Positions 9,645 through 18,492 of a DNA stretch of 64,000 bases are shown one piece after another; position 1 is the stretch's first letter; each line of letters starts with the position of its first letter. The stretch covers positions 18,046-82,045 of the forward strand of contig NZ_JAAGVY010000019.1 in NCBI RefSeq assembly GCF_010686655.1. Direction: 5' to 3'. A program made the translations under genes and the position numbers. The stretch comes from Cryomorpha ignava (GTDB lineage Bacteria; Bacteroidota; Bacteroidia; Flavobacteriales_D; Cryomorphaceae). Under the pieces are notes generated by a model. The model did no database searches. It saw only the letters and a program-made list of their open reading frames with translations, and had not been told where the DNA came from.

Positions 9645-10959
9645 CGGGAGTTTGAAGTGAAGTTAGTTCGCCACGAATATAAAGTTGAAACAGTGGATCG
9701 GTCATCATAGTAATAATCATAACGAGCATAATAGTATATGGATTTAGCGAAGCTGCCAACCAAGGTTCGAGCATAATGCTAAACATTACCATCCACAAAA
9801 TCGGGAAAGCGACGCTAAGATTTTTTGATGCTTTAATAAAGAGTAAAATGAGAGCGCGAAGAAATAAGGTAAGGCCAATAACCCCGGCATTAAGCCAAAT
9901 TATAAGGTAGGTGTTATGGACTCCACCCTGATGACCAAGATCGCTTAGAAACTCTTGATTTTTGTTCATCAGCCATTCGTCAAAAGCAAAACCTCTGCCC
10001 AGCCAGAAATTATCTTGAATGGCATCCCAGGCAAAGTTCCATGCTATATATCTTCCCGAGCCACCTGCAAGCGTTTCAATTCTGAAAAAATCTGACAAAC
10101 CGATAGCTTCAACTATTGCAACCAAATTTTGGGTAACAAGCTCTGTGGCAAATAATACGGAGAGGAAGAAAATAAAACCCAAAAATGGTGATAACCGGTA
10201 AAACCGGGTCATAATAAAAAACATGGCCACTGCGATCACGGCAGTACGCGATCCAGAAAGCACCATGGCTAAAAGGATGGTAATAAAAATCCAGCGCAAA
10301 TCAGCTTTTGAGAAAAGCTCTTTAAAATATTCGCGGCTCACATAGGCGAGTCCAAAAATCAAAATCGTGAATATTCCAAGACCATTCGGATTACCGAAAA
10401 CAGCTCTAAACCTGCCATGGTGGGAAAAAGCGAAATTGTAATCTACAAATTGCACGAGGTATCCAAAAACGATTAAAAAGATTCCGAAAAAGATGAAGTC
10501 TTTAACGATTGCAGGACCACGATCTGAAATGGATTTTAAAAATAATTGGGGTACAGTGTAAAGCAATAAAACATATGATAGGGTTTTTTGGAAACCTGTA
10601 AAAATATAAGGTGAAAATGCAAGCGAAATCAAGGCAACACCGATAAATGGAAGAAAATACATTAGAAGTGGATTGACCGGTGGAAATTTTCTGCGATCGA
10701 GAATGGCTATAACTGCGAGAATAACGATGTATGCATTCTTAAAAACTTTAGCAAAATCAGTAGCCGAGCCCAGATTGTCGCTTAAAATAAGGATATAAAA
10801 GAAGCCGAGAAGAATTTCAAAATACATGCCTTTGCGCCAAAGAAGCAATATACTTAACCCACCAACGGCAAAAAAAGCGGGCACACTAAAGGATCCAACG
10901 ATATACCAGAGACCGAAAAGAAGTAAAACAACCTTATTTCTTGAAATGAATTCAACCAC
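9622..10959 (-). CDS. O-antigen polymerase/ligase family membrane protein (Wzy/WaaL-like)
   Basis: 445 residues, mostly hydrophobic, with about 10-12 membrane helices. A large periplasmic loop around 290-345 contains SGRYIAWNFAWDAI and LGHQGGVHNTYLIIW; the conserved His region before a helix is typical of O-antigen ligases and polymerases (Wzy_C/WaaL group). It would polymerise or transfer undecaprenyl-linked glycan in the periplasm. The start codon is GTG at 10959; no ATG fits nearby. The spacing to the GT4 upstream is 6 bp. Confidence 0.83.
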   Translation of the reverse strand: MVEFISRNKVVLLLFGLWYIVGSFSVPAFFAVGGLSILLLWRKGMYFEILLGFFYILILSDNLGSATDFAKVFKNAYIVILAVIAILDRRKFPPVNPLLMYFLPFIGVALISLAFSPYIFTGFQKTLSYVLLLYTVPQLFLKSISDRGPAIVKDFIFFGIFLIVFGYLVQFVDYNFAFSHHGRFRAVFGNPNGLGIFTILIFGLAYVSREYFKELFSKADLRWIFITILLAMVLSGSRTAVIAVAMFFIMTRFYRLSPFLGFIFFLSVLFATELVTQNLVAIVEAIGLSDFFRIETLAGGSGRYIAWNFAWDAIQDNFWLGRGFAFDEWLMNKNQEFLSDLGHQGGVHNTYLIIWLNAGVIGLTLFLRALILLFIKASKNLSVAFPILWMVMFSIMLEPWLAASLNPYTIMLVMIITMMTDPLFQLYIRGELTSLQTPDEQAILA

Positions 10960-10965
10960 AGTTTC

Positions 10966-12153
10966 TTAGCTCGTTTTCTGATTTTCCTTTTCAAGTTGAT
11001 TTATTGAATAAGTAACTCTTCTAATCGCTTCGAGCGTTTTATCGGCCACACTATCCCAACTGAACTTTTGATTAACCAATTTGATGCTTTCCATTCTGAG
11101 CTTCATTAGTTCATCTTCAGGCATTTCGGCCAGTTGACGTATCGCTTTTTGCAATAGCTTTTCGTTAGCTGGAGGAATTAGCCTTCCGTTAATATCTGAA
11201 ATCATGTCGGGAATAGCACCTACTTTCGTAGAAATAACTGCCAGTCCACGCGCCATCGCCTCCAGAATTACATTTGGCATTCCTTCCGAATGGCTTGGTG
11301 CAATAAGCACCTGGCATTTATCAATAATACTTTTCAGCTCTTCCGAGTCGCGTATTTCTCCATGAAAATAATGGAAGTTGTTCGCTGTCGCCTTCGACTG
11401 GTAAACGGGACCAACCCAATGCATTTCGGTTTTCGTTTCCGCAAATACATCAGAGACTGCCATTAATTCTTTTACCCCTTTTCTACGTTCATCGCGACCA
11501 ACAAAAATAAATTTCCTAACGTAGCTTTCCGGCTTTGGCTCGTTCACTATCCAATTGTCATCTACACCTGAACCAATTTCGATAATTTGATTTTCGGCAA
11601 CGCCAATCTTTCGAATTATTTCAGTAATCTGTCCTCCGTATGAAAATACCACATTGGCATTTCTGTTATTAAAAACCACAGGTGGGCGAAGCATATACTG
11701 TTCAAGCCGGCCTTTGAGATTAGCCGATTTTTGAAACATTTCATAACCGTGAAATTTCACTCCTACAGGAGCTGAATGAAATCCTTTTTTCTTTCTCTCC
11801 AAAAGGCACCATGCTGAAAAACCTTTCGCATAAATGAAATCAAATTTTACCCATTCATCTTTTAGCGCTTCAAAGATAGCGCAAGAATACTGATAGGATT
11901 CACGCAGGTAATGTCCTGGCATTCGCATCCCTTTCGGGAAATGCAAACCCACAACACTCAGCATTCCCTCAGGCGCATTAAGCACTTCTTTTACAGTTCC
12001 TTCAGATGGTATTTCATCTGAATGATCAACCGCGTGAACAAGGGTGATTTTCACCCCCCGAGCTAAAAGCTTTTTTGCTAAATGATAGGAATGACGCTGC
12101 ATTCCACCAGTAACGAAAGGACTTATACCATCTGTAAGCAGAGCTATATGCAT
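10966..12153 (-). CDS. Family 4 glycosyltransferase
   Basis: 395 residues, GT-B type. HIALLTDGISPFVTGGMQRH opens the acceptor domain with its GG loop. KFIFVGRDERRKGVKELMAV and APSHSEGMPNVILEAMARGL (E-x7-E) mark the donor domain. It overlaps the next GT4 upstream by 10 bp. It is probably one of the chain-building transferases of this locus; the specificity is unknown. Confidence 0.91.
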   Translation of the reverse strand: MHIALLTDGISPFVTGGMQRHSYHLAKKLLARGVKITLVHAVDHSDEIPSEGTVKEVLNAPEGMLSVVGLHFPKGMRMPGHYLRESYQYSCAIFEALKDEWVKFDFIYAKGFSAWCLLERKKKGFHSAPVGVKFHGYEMFQKSANLKGRLEQYMLRPPVVFNNRNANVVFSYGGQITEIIRKIGVAENQIIEIGSGVDDNWIVNEPKPESYVRKFIFVGRDERRKGVKELMAVSDVFAETKTEMHWVGPVYQSKATANNFHYFHGEIRDSEELKSIIDKCQVLIAPSHSEGMPNVILEAMARGLAVISTKVGAIPDMISDINGRLIPPANEKLLQKAIRQLAEMPEDELMKLRMESIKLVNQKFSWDSVADKTLEAIRRVTYSINQLEKENQKTS

Positions 12154-13322
12154 AGAGTAAGTGTTTTTTTCGCCGCAGCATCCCAGGTATAATTCTGCAT
12201 GACTTTTTGATGCCAGTTAGCAGCAATCAGTTTGCGACGCGTTTCGTCAGAGATGAGTTTCATCATTGCTGCATAAAAGTCATTTACATTGGGTTCCACA
12301 AGTTCACCATCGTCAGCACCCATTACGTCGTGCATGGGCACCTCGTTGGGGGCAATAACGGGCTTTTGCAAAAGTCCGTATTCAAATATTTTAACCGGCG
12401 AACCGTACCAATTGCTTTTTGGCATACAGCAAATATCCATTAATTCTATGTTGGCATACACCTCACGATGGGGTAAACTTCCTGTAAAAATAACTTTTTG
12501 AAACACATTGAGCGACTTTGCCAAAGCCTTCAAGTCGGGCAAAATAGCTCCATCGCCCACAATTAACAGACGAACATTCTTTTCTTCGGGTATTTTGGCA
12601 AATGCCTTAATCAAAACATCTACTCCGTGATACGGAAACATGGAGCCCACAAATCCCACAACAATTTCATTATCAATATTATAATCAACCCGCAATTTTT
12701 CATTTTTTTCTAAGGATAATTCTGCCGAGGCGGGATTAACTGAATTGGGAACAACCAGAATCTTTGATTCAGCTTCGGGAAGAATTTTTGAGAGATACTT
12801 TTTCAAGGCAGAACTCACAACCGAAATACCGTTAGAATGTATCAGAATTTCACGCTCCATTTTTCGTGCTTTCGCTAGAAAAAAGGAATCGCCTGAAAAA
12901 GAAATACGCTCCTCAGGGTAGGGAGCATTGATTTCAGCAATATGCTTAATGCCATATCTCTGGGCCGTTCTTATTCCTGAATTTTGAAGGTAGGCTACAC
13001 GTTCGTAAATTATATCGGGCTTGAAAATTTCAATTTGTGATTCAAGAATTTTCTGCTGTTCTCTATCAAACCGCATAAGTGAAAAATCGCGTAGCGATTG
13101 CCATACAAAGCCCGGGATCAATTTTTTAGCAGTACCAAATTTACCTTTCCCGGTATTTTCGGCAGATTGGTATTCGCCCTGATCCAAATCGCCCGCAATA
13201 AATGTTCGAACTTCAATATCCATTCTACGCCATGCGGCAATCATCTCTCTAATATGGGTACCATACCCCGTTGGGGCATACATACTAAGCTGTGGATGAG
13301 GCGAATAATAGAGTATCTTCAT
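12144..13322 (-). CDS. Family 4 glycosyltransferase
   Basis: 392 residues. MKILYYSPHPQLSMYAPTGY leads the acceptor domain. VVGFVGSMFPYHGVDVLIKAFA opens the donor domain and CMPKSNWYGSPVKIFEYGLL carries the C-terminal sugar-binding region with an acidic residue (KIFEYG) at the second Glu position. It overlaps wecB by 1 bp (TAATG type) and the downstream GT4 by 10 bp. Confidence 0.9.
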   Translation of the reverse strand: MKILYYSPHPQLSMYAPTGYGTHIREMIAAWRRMDIEVRTFIAGDLDQGEYQSAENTGKGKFGTAKKLIPGFVWQSLRDFSLMRFDREQQKILESQIEIFKPDIIYERVAYLQNSGIRTAQRYGIKHIAEINAPYPEERISFSGDSFFLAKARKMEREILIHSNGISVVSSALKKYLSKILPEAESKILVVPNSVNPASAELSLEKNEKLRVDYNIDNEIVVGFVGSMFPYHGVDVLIKAFAKIPEEKNVRLLIVGDGAILPDLKALAKSLNVFQKVIFTGSLPHREVYANIELMDICCMPKSNWYGSPVKIFEYGLLQKPVIAPNEVPMHDVMGADDGELVEPNVNDFYAAMMKLISDETRRKLIAANWHQKVMQNYTWDAAAKKTLTLCI

Positions 13323-14434
13323 TAAAAACCGTTGTTAAAAAAAGAATCAATTCTCGCCATAATTCGCTCTGTTGCTTTTCCGTCCCAATAGGCAGGCACC
13401 GATCCTTTCTTAAATCTTCCGGCCACAATATCGTCAATAAAAGGAGTTATTGCATTTACATCAAAAGGAAGCAAAACATTGGTGCCCACTTCTATTGTAG
13501 AAGGCCTTTCGGTATTTGGTCTTAGCGTAAGGCAGGGCTTTTGCAAAAAGGTGGTTTCCTCCTGAATACCGCCACTATCGGTTAGCACAAACGCACAATC
13601 AGCTACGAGCTTTTGAAAATCAAGATAGCCAAGTGGCTCAGTTAAAATTAAATTTTCAATTTGATCAAGTTCAGCATTCAAGCCCATTTCAGTTATTTTA
13701 TTTCGCGTACGCGGATGGATGGGGAATACGAGCTGCATATACGAAGCAGCAGCTTTTAAAACGCTGATCAGCTTGTGCACTCCTTCCGAAGTATCCACAT
13801 TCGATGGACGGTGGAGGGTCACTAGAGCAAATTTGCCAGTTGCAAGATTCAGATCCTTTAGAATTATCGATTCCGAAATGTCATCCTTGAAAGCTACAAG
13901 CGTGTCTATCATGGTATTTCCCACAAATGCGATACCCGCTTCCGGTTTTTGCTCATTCCTAAGATGTTGAAGACCAGAATCTTCGGTAACAAAATGTAGG
14001 TCAGCCAGATTATCTGCCACTAAGCGATTGTGCTCCTCGGGCATATTACGGTCGAAGCTACGCAGACCACTTTCAAGGTGAGCAATCGGAATATCACATT
14101 TATTGGCTGCTATGGCTGCGGCCAAGGTTGAATTTACATCTCCAACAACGATTACCAAAGCCGGATTAGAATTTAGAAACAAGTCGGTAAGAGCCGTAAG
14201 GATATCTGCAATTTGTTTTGCGGGATGGTTGGGTTGAATGTCTAAAAAAACATCGGGGCGCAATTGAAACTGATCGAAGAACACATTTGCCATTTTCTCA
14301 TCGTAGTGCTGGCCGGTATGAACTATTTTTATGGTAAGGTGATCATAATTTTTTGCCACACGCTTAAACTGGGTAACTTTTATAAAGTTTGGGCGCGTGC
14401 CAACTACGATCCATATTTCTTTTTTATTCTCCAA
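13322..14434 (-). CDS. wecB: UDP-N-acetylglucosamine 2-epimerase (non-hydrolysing)
   Basis: 370 residues, the usual length. WIVVGTRPNFIKVTQ, VHTGQHYDEKM, VVGDVNSTLAAAIAA, HLESGLRSFDRNMPEEHNR and LTDSGGIQEE are diagnostic of WecB. It interconverts UDP-GlcNAc and UDP-ManNAc in the cytoplasm and supplies ManNAc-type donors. The only start compatible with the N-terminus is TTG at 14434, because a stop lies two codons upstream. It overlaps the preceding GT4 gene by 11 bp. Confidence 0.93.
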   Translation of the reverse strand: MENKKEIWIVVGTRPNFIKVTQFKRVAKNYDHLTIKIVHTGQHYDEKMANVFFDQFQLRPDVFLDIQPNHPAKQIADILTALTDLFLNSNPALVIVVGDVNSTLAAAIAANKCDIPIAHLESGLRSFDRNMPEEHNRLVADNLADLHFVTEDSGLQHLRNEQKPEAGIAFVGNTMIDTLVAFKDDISESIILKDLNLATGKFALVTLHRPSNVDTSEGVHKLISVLKAAASYMQLVFPIHPRTRNKITEMGLNAELDQIENLILTEPLGYLDFQKLVADCAFVLTDSGGIQEETTFLQKPCLTLRPNTERPSTIEVGTNVLLPFDVNAITPFIDDIVAGRFKKGSVPAYWDGKATERIMARIDSFFNNGF

Positions 14435-15665
14435 TCTCTATACTTCCTTTTTCTTCTAAAATTCCTACCAGTTCATTCGTAATCTTGTCTAAGCGGTGGT
14501 TTTCAATCCAGGTAAGGTCTGGTTTAAATTTAGAAAGACGTTTTAGCGCAGGTTCAAATTCTGTTTCTAATTTATCTAATGCTACGAATGTACCAAGACC
14601 TTTTTGAATAATCTGCTCACTAAGCGTTCCGGCATATCCCACTGCAATTATAGGTTTACCTGTAGCGGCAAATTCCAGAATTTTGGTTGGAAAACCATCT
14701 TTCAATCCTTCGGGAATAAGCAGTATTAAATTTTTAGTTTGCTGAATTCGATTGAAAAAATCTTTAACGGGTATTGCATTTCGAACTTTCATGTCTCCCC
14801 TGCTATTTAAAAGCCTCTTCGGAACTTCCGACTTGCTGTAAACTTCTATTCTCAACCTTTTATCGGCTGAAAATCTGAAAAGGAATGCCAAAAGTGGCTC
14901 AAATCCTTTGTAAAGATTTCCACCATATATTAAGTCAAGTTCAGGCTTTAACTTCTTATCAATCTGAATATCGTCCTGATCCCAGCCATGCGGAAGCAAT
15001 CGAAATTTTGATTTTTTCGCTGGATACCTATTCTTAAAACCGTCCACCACCAATTGCCACGGTGACACAATTTTATCATATTCGCCAACTATGAAATTTT
15101 CTTTTGCTTTTTCTGCCTCAAGTGCCTTTGTTCGCAAATTTCCATAGCCATAAAAATCACCATCCAGCCAGGGATCCCGAAAATCTGCGATAAACTGAAT
15201 CTCCGGATATTTGCTTCTAATTTTAGCGGCATAAAAAACCAAATTAACCGGTGGACTCGAAACAATAAGTGCGTGCGGATTAAACGCAGTTAGCCTCTCT
15301 TCCAGAATTTCCAGAAAAGCCTTTTCATCGTAAAGAGCTCTATCGTATGGAGTTCCATCTGCTTTAAGCATTGCTTTAGTTAGCGACCAGCGGTAGCTTA
15401 GCTTCTGAAAAATATTACTTGGAGTTTTAGATAAAATAGCCGGATACTTGTTGCGATAATGGTATTGCTTGATCTCCTTTGCATCATCCAACCACAATTG
15501 TGACGATGATTCGGGAAGCTTCGCAGAAATCACTTCAATTTCTACACCTTTTCGCTTTAAATACTTAGCAAACTTGGCCCACCGCCTACCACCAATTCCA
15601 TCGGCCGGCGGAAAGGTGTGCGATACAATCAAAACACGCTTTTGTATATCGCCGGGTCTTTGCAA
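14424..15665 (-). CDS. Family 4 glycosyltransferase
   Basis: 413 residues. VLIVSHTFPPADGIGGRRWAK is the acceptor-side loop. The middle FIADFRDPWLDGDFYGYG is typical of a GT4 subgroup from polysaccharide loci. The donor domain has DLIYGGNLYKGFEPLL and the later FPTKILEFAATGKPIIAVG (Glu motif). No ATG is available near the N-terminus; TTG at 15665 is the likely start, 1 bp after the upstream nucleotidyltransferase gene. Confidence 0.86.
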   Translation of the reverse strand: MQRPGDIQKRVLIVSHTFPPADGIGGRRWAKFAKYLKRKGVEIEVISAKLPESSSQLWLDDAKEIKQYHYRNKYPAILSKTPSNIFQKLSYRWSLTKAMLKADGTPYDRALYDEKAFLEILEERLTAFNPHALIVSSPPVNLVFYAAKIRSKYPEIQFIADFRDPWLDGDFYGYGNLRTKALEAEKAKENFIVGEYDKIVSPWQLVVDGFKNRYPAKKSKFRLLPHGWDQDDIQIDKKLKPELDLIYGGNLYKGFEPLLAFLFRFSADKRLRIEVYSKSEVPKRLLNSRGDMKVRNAIPVKDFFNRIQQTKNLILLIPEGLKDGFPTKILEFAATGKPIIAVGYAGTLSEQIIQKGLGTFVALDKLETEFEPALKRLSKFKPDLTWIENHRLDKITNELVGILEEKGSIEIGE

Positions 15666-15666
15666 A

Positions 15667-16083
15667 TCAGATGTTTTTAAGTCTTTCCGCCACTTTGGTT
15701 AATATCGCGGTGGTACTATACCCGTGGCTTCTGTCGAGATAGTGAATTTTTGGGATAGCTTCTCCAGCTGTTATTGGCTTACCGCGGTAATCGTCGCCGA
15801 GAAAGCGAATATCGAAACTTCCCTTTTTCATCAAATCAGTAAGCTCGTCTTCACTGGTGTAAAATTTCACTTCATCAACATATTTAATTGACGAGATAAT
15901 CATTTTTCGTTCTTCAGCTGAAAAAACCGGTTTCCGTTTTCCGGGATTAATTTTCTCATCGAAATTATCAGCCGTGTTAATCGCTACGGTCAAATGGTCG
16001 CAATTTGCAGCGCACTCTTGTAGCATAAGCACATGCCCGGGATGATAAAAGTCAAAGACGCCACAAGCAAATCCACGTATCAT
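15667..16083 (-). CDS. TagD/HldE-C-like cytidylyl- or adenylyltransferase
   Basis: 138 residues. GVFDFYHPGHVLML has the HxGH nucleotide-binding motif of the nucleotidyltransferase superfamily. ERKMIISSIKYVDEV, FLGDDYRGKP and RSHGYSTT (equivalent of RTEGISTT) follow. GDDYRGK resembles glycerol-3-phosphate cytidylyltransferase (TagD) more than the HldE adenylyltransferase domain. With the adjacent kinase and SIS isomerase it probably activates a sugar or polyol phosphate to an NDP derivative. It overlaps the SDR gene upstream in an ATGA. Confidence 0.82.
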   Translation of the reverse strand: MIRGFACGVFDFYHPGHVLMLQECAANCDHLTVAINTADNFDEKINPGKRKPVFSAEERKMIISSIKYVDEVKFYTSEDELTDLMKKGSFDIRFLGDDYRGKPITAGEAIPKIHYLDRSHGYSTTAILTKVAERLKNI

Positions 16084-16997
16084 TTTATACTTTCTTTTAT
16101 AAAAGTCTCAAGATCGTGCTTTGGAGTCCAGCCTAATATGCTTTTCGCTTTTGTAACATCGGCAAAGGTAATTTCTGCTTCGCCATCCCTTTTGGGAATA
16201 AACTCGCATTTGTCAGAAATAAGTTTTGCCAGATCAAGCACCGACATGGTATTTGAGTGACCAATATTAAATGCGGTATTCAACTTTTCTGCATGAATTG
16301 CAGCCATATAATTCGCTCTCGCCAAATCTCTTACATGAATAAAATCGCGCTTTTGAGATCCGTCTCCAGTGATTAATAGCGGCTGGTTGTTTTTTGCCCG
16401 ATCCAGAAAAATTCCGATAACGCTGCTATAAGCATTAAACTTATTATCAGGATTAAAGCTACGCGGGCCATAAGGATTAAAATACCGCAAATGCACAAAA
16501 TCAAGCGGATAGCGCGTAGCGAGCATCTCAAAATATTTTTCTACTTCGTATTTTTGGAATGCATAAGGGCTAAGACATTCAATACGCTCATTTTCGGGTG
16601 TTGGAATTATTTTTGGTGTGCCGTATATGGCGCTCGACGAGCTATTTACAATTCTCGGAAAATGATTTTCGGCAATCATAATCTCAATGAGGTGCATGCT
16701 GCTCATGAGATTGGCATGAATATGCTCGTTAATCAACTCAAAGCTCGGCTGTATTCGCGGAAGCGCCGCCAAGTGAAAAACACACTCGTATTTTTTGAGT
16801 GATTTTAAATTAAAAAGCGTGTCTTCCACAAATTCAAATTGATTGTGGCCGAGCTGGAGCTCAATATTCTTTTTGTTTCCGGTACTTAAATCGTCAATTC
16901 CTGTGATTTGCCAATCTGTTGTTTCAAGCAGAAAATCGAGCAGGTTGCTTCCAATAAATCCCGCTACACCGGTTATTAATACGTTTTTAATTTTCAT
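16080..16997 (-). CDS. NAD-dependent sugar epimerase (extended SDR)
   Basis: About 305 residues from the ATG at 16997, giving MKIKNVLITGVAGFIGSNLL. A longer frame to 17042 would overlap the SIS gene by 49 bp; the chosen start leaves a 4 bp ATGA overlap. It has the Rossmann GVAGFIGS, IDDLSTGN, NSSSSAIYGTPKIIPTPE, the catalytic YAFQK (YxxxK) and RYFNPYGPRS. These are closest in pattern to UDP-hexose or UDP-HexNAc 4-epimerases. It sits between the isomerase and nucleotidyltransferase genes and may act on their product. Confidence 0.87.
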   Translation of the reverse strand: MKIKNVLITGVAGFIGSNLLDFLLETTDWQITGIDDLSTGNKKNIELQLGHNQFEFVEDTLFNLKSLKKYECVFHLAALPRIQPSFELINEHIHANLMSSMHLIEIMIAENHFPRIVNSSSSAIYGTPKIIPTPENERIECLSPYAFQKYEVEKYFEMLATRYPLDFVHLRYFNPYGPRSFNPDNKFNAYSSVIGIFLDRAKNNQPLLITGDGSQKRDFIHVRDLARANYMAAIHAEKLNTAFNIGHSNTMSVLDLAKLISDKCEFIPKRDGEAEITFADVTKAKSILGWTPKHDLETFIKESIK

Positions 16998-17509
16998 ACC
17001 AGTTCGTCGAGTATTGCGTGAAGAATTACTTGATGAAAACATTCTACTATACCGTAATTTCTGCCGGGTGTGTTAAAATTGATGTCGCCAAGTTTTGAGA
17101 GCGAGTTTTCTGATTCAAAACCACTTAGGGTCACAACCTTTCCACCATTATTGCGGTGTTTATTTACTGCGTTGAGAATACTTGCCGATTCGCCTGATGA
17201 GCTAATTGCGACAAGAATATCGCCCGGTTGGAAAGAGAAGTTAACCCACTCAGCCATGGCACTCTCGTATCCATAATCATTTGCAAAACAAGTAATTAAG
17301 GCAGCATCGGTAAAACTAAGGGTTTGCTTGGAAGCTATTTTCATATAATCTTCCATCATATGGCTACATATCGCATTGCTGCCTCCATTCCCGATAAAAA
17401 TCACTCGTTTTGCAGGTTTTATCATATGGACGGCTTCTGAAATTCCATTTCGGATACTTTCAGAGGCAAAATATTCGGCGAAAGCCTTATTATACAAATC
17501 TATCTGCAT
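16994..17509 (-). CDS. SIS-domain sugar-phosphate isomerase (GmhA-like)
   Basis: 171 residues, a single SIS domain. FIGNGGSNAICSHMMEDYMK and AISSSGESASILNAV are the phosphosugar-binding Ser/Gly loops found in sedoheptulose-7-phosphate isomerase GmhA. CFANDYGYESAMAEWV also fits GmhA-like proteins. It probably isomerises a keto-sugar phosphate for the kinase encoded just upstream, with which it overlaps by 20 bp. The true substrate (heptose or another sugar) is inferred only. Confidence 0.84.
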   Translation of the reverse strand: MQIDLYNKAFAEYFASESIRNGISEAVHMIKPAKRVIFIGNGGSNAICSHMMEDYMKIASKQTLSFTDAALITCFANDYGYESAMAEWVNFSFQPGDILVAISSSGESASILNAVNKHRNNGGKVVTLSGFESENSLSKLGDINFNTPGRNYGIVECFHQVILHAILDELV

Positions 17510-18383
17510 GCGCTTTCAATTTTTCTTTAGTTACTTCCTCCTGATTGCACAGCCAGGTACACGACAAGCTGGCGGCCAGTGAAGGAACAAGCATTACATT
17601 GTCAATTTCCTTATAGTTTAATTCTGCTCCAAGGGCTGCAAAAGCATAAAAAGTATCGCCGGCACCGATGGTATCCATTACAGGCCCTTTAAAAACCCGC
17701 TGATGTACATAATTTTTTCCATCGAAATAGACTGACCCTCTTGCTCCCAAAGTTAAGAAAAGCTTATCGGCCTGGAGCTCATAATTATACAAATTAGCAA
17801 TAGCCGTGCGCTCACTAAAATCGGTTTTTGAATTTACTTGCAGACTCGCTTCGCGCAAATCCATGCAGGCACTCTTCTTTTCCCAATCTTTCCACTTACT
17901 CATTCGGTTATAACCAAAATTGTTGCTATTGGTCTGTGTCATAAAATGAAACTTTCCGTTAACTTTTAGTTTATCGCAAAAACCATGGCCAAAATCGGCA
18001 ACGATAACCACATCATAGCCTGCAGAATCTATCTCAACCTCTCCAAAATTCCTGCTGTCAAATTTATTAATCTCAACGTGTTTCTTTTTGTCGTCTTTGT
18101 CTATCAGCCTCGTTTTTACAATCTCACCCTTCTTATTGGTAACAAGATCGACCTTTTCGACAAAATCTTCAAGGTGCTTAGCAATTGCCGCGGCACCGCC
18201 AAGCTGCTGCTCTTTTCCTCCGTCCGCATTCGTGTACCGAAATACCGGACAAAACGATTTCATGCTCTGACCTTCGTATTCAACTTCAATAAATTCATCT
18301 ATAATTGTTTCGCCAATTACACAGACTTTCATGTCTTTAACTTGATGAATAAAACTTTCTATTTCACTTTTAATATTGGTCAT
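17490..18383 (-). CDS. PfkB-family carbohydrate kinase (HldE-N/RfaE-like)
   Basis: About 297 residues from the ATG at 18383; a GTG four codons further upstream is possible. The C-terminal PfkB signature DTIGAGDTFYAFAALGAEL holds the catalytic Asp and the anion hole. Near the N-terminus CVIGETIIDEFIEVEYEG and EQQLGGAAAIAKHL match the substrate-binding lid and GG region of RfaE-like kinases. The presumed role is phosphorylation of the sugar phosphate made by the SIS isomerase. It is the first gene of the kinase-isomerase-epimerase-nucleotidyltransferase set. Confidence 0.86.
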   Translation of the reverse strand: MTNIKSEIESFIHQVKDMKVCVIGETIIDEFIEVEYEGQSMKSFCPVFRYTNADGGKEQQLGGAAAIAKHLEDFVEKVDLVTNKKGEIVKTRLIDKDDKKKHVEINKFDSRNFGEVEIDSAGYDVVIVADFGHGFCDKLKVNGKFHFMTQTNSNNFGYNRMSKWKDWEKKSACMDLREASLQVNSKTDFSERTAIANLYNYELQADKLFLTLGARGSVYFDGKNYVHQRVFKGPVMDTIGAGDTFYAFAALGAELNYKEIDNVMLVPSLAASLSCTWLCNQEEVTKEKLKAHADRFV

Positions 18384-18492
18384 TCCTTGTATCACTGAAT
18401 TACAAACCTCATTATCTGGAGATTATATTTTATTGCTTTCCGCGAAATAAATAACTTCGGGATAAATAAATTAAAAATTTATGCTCTACTGG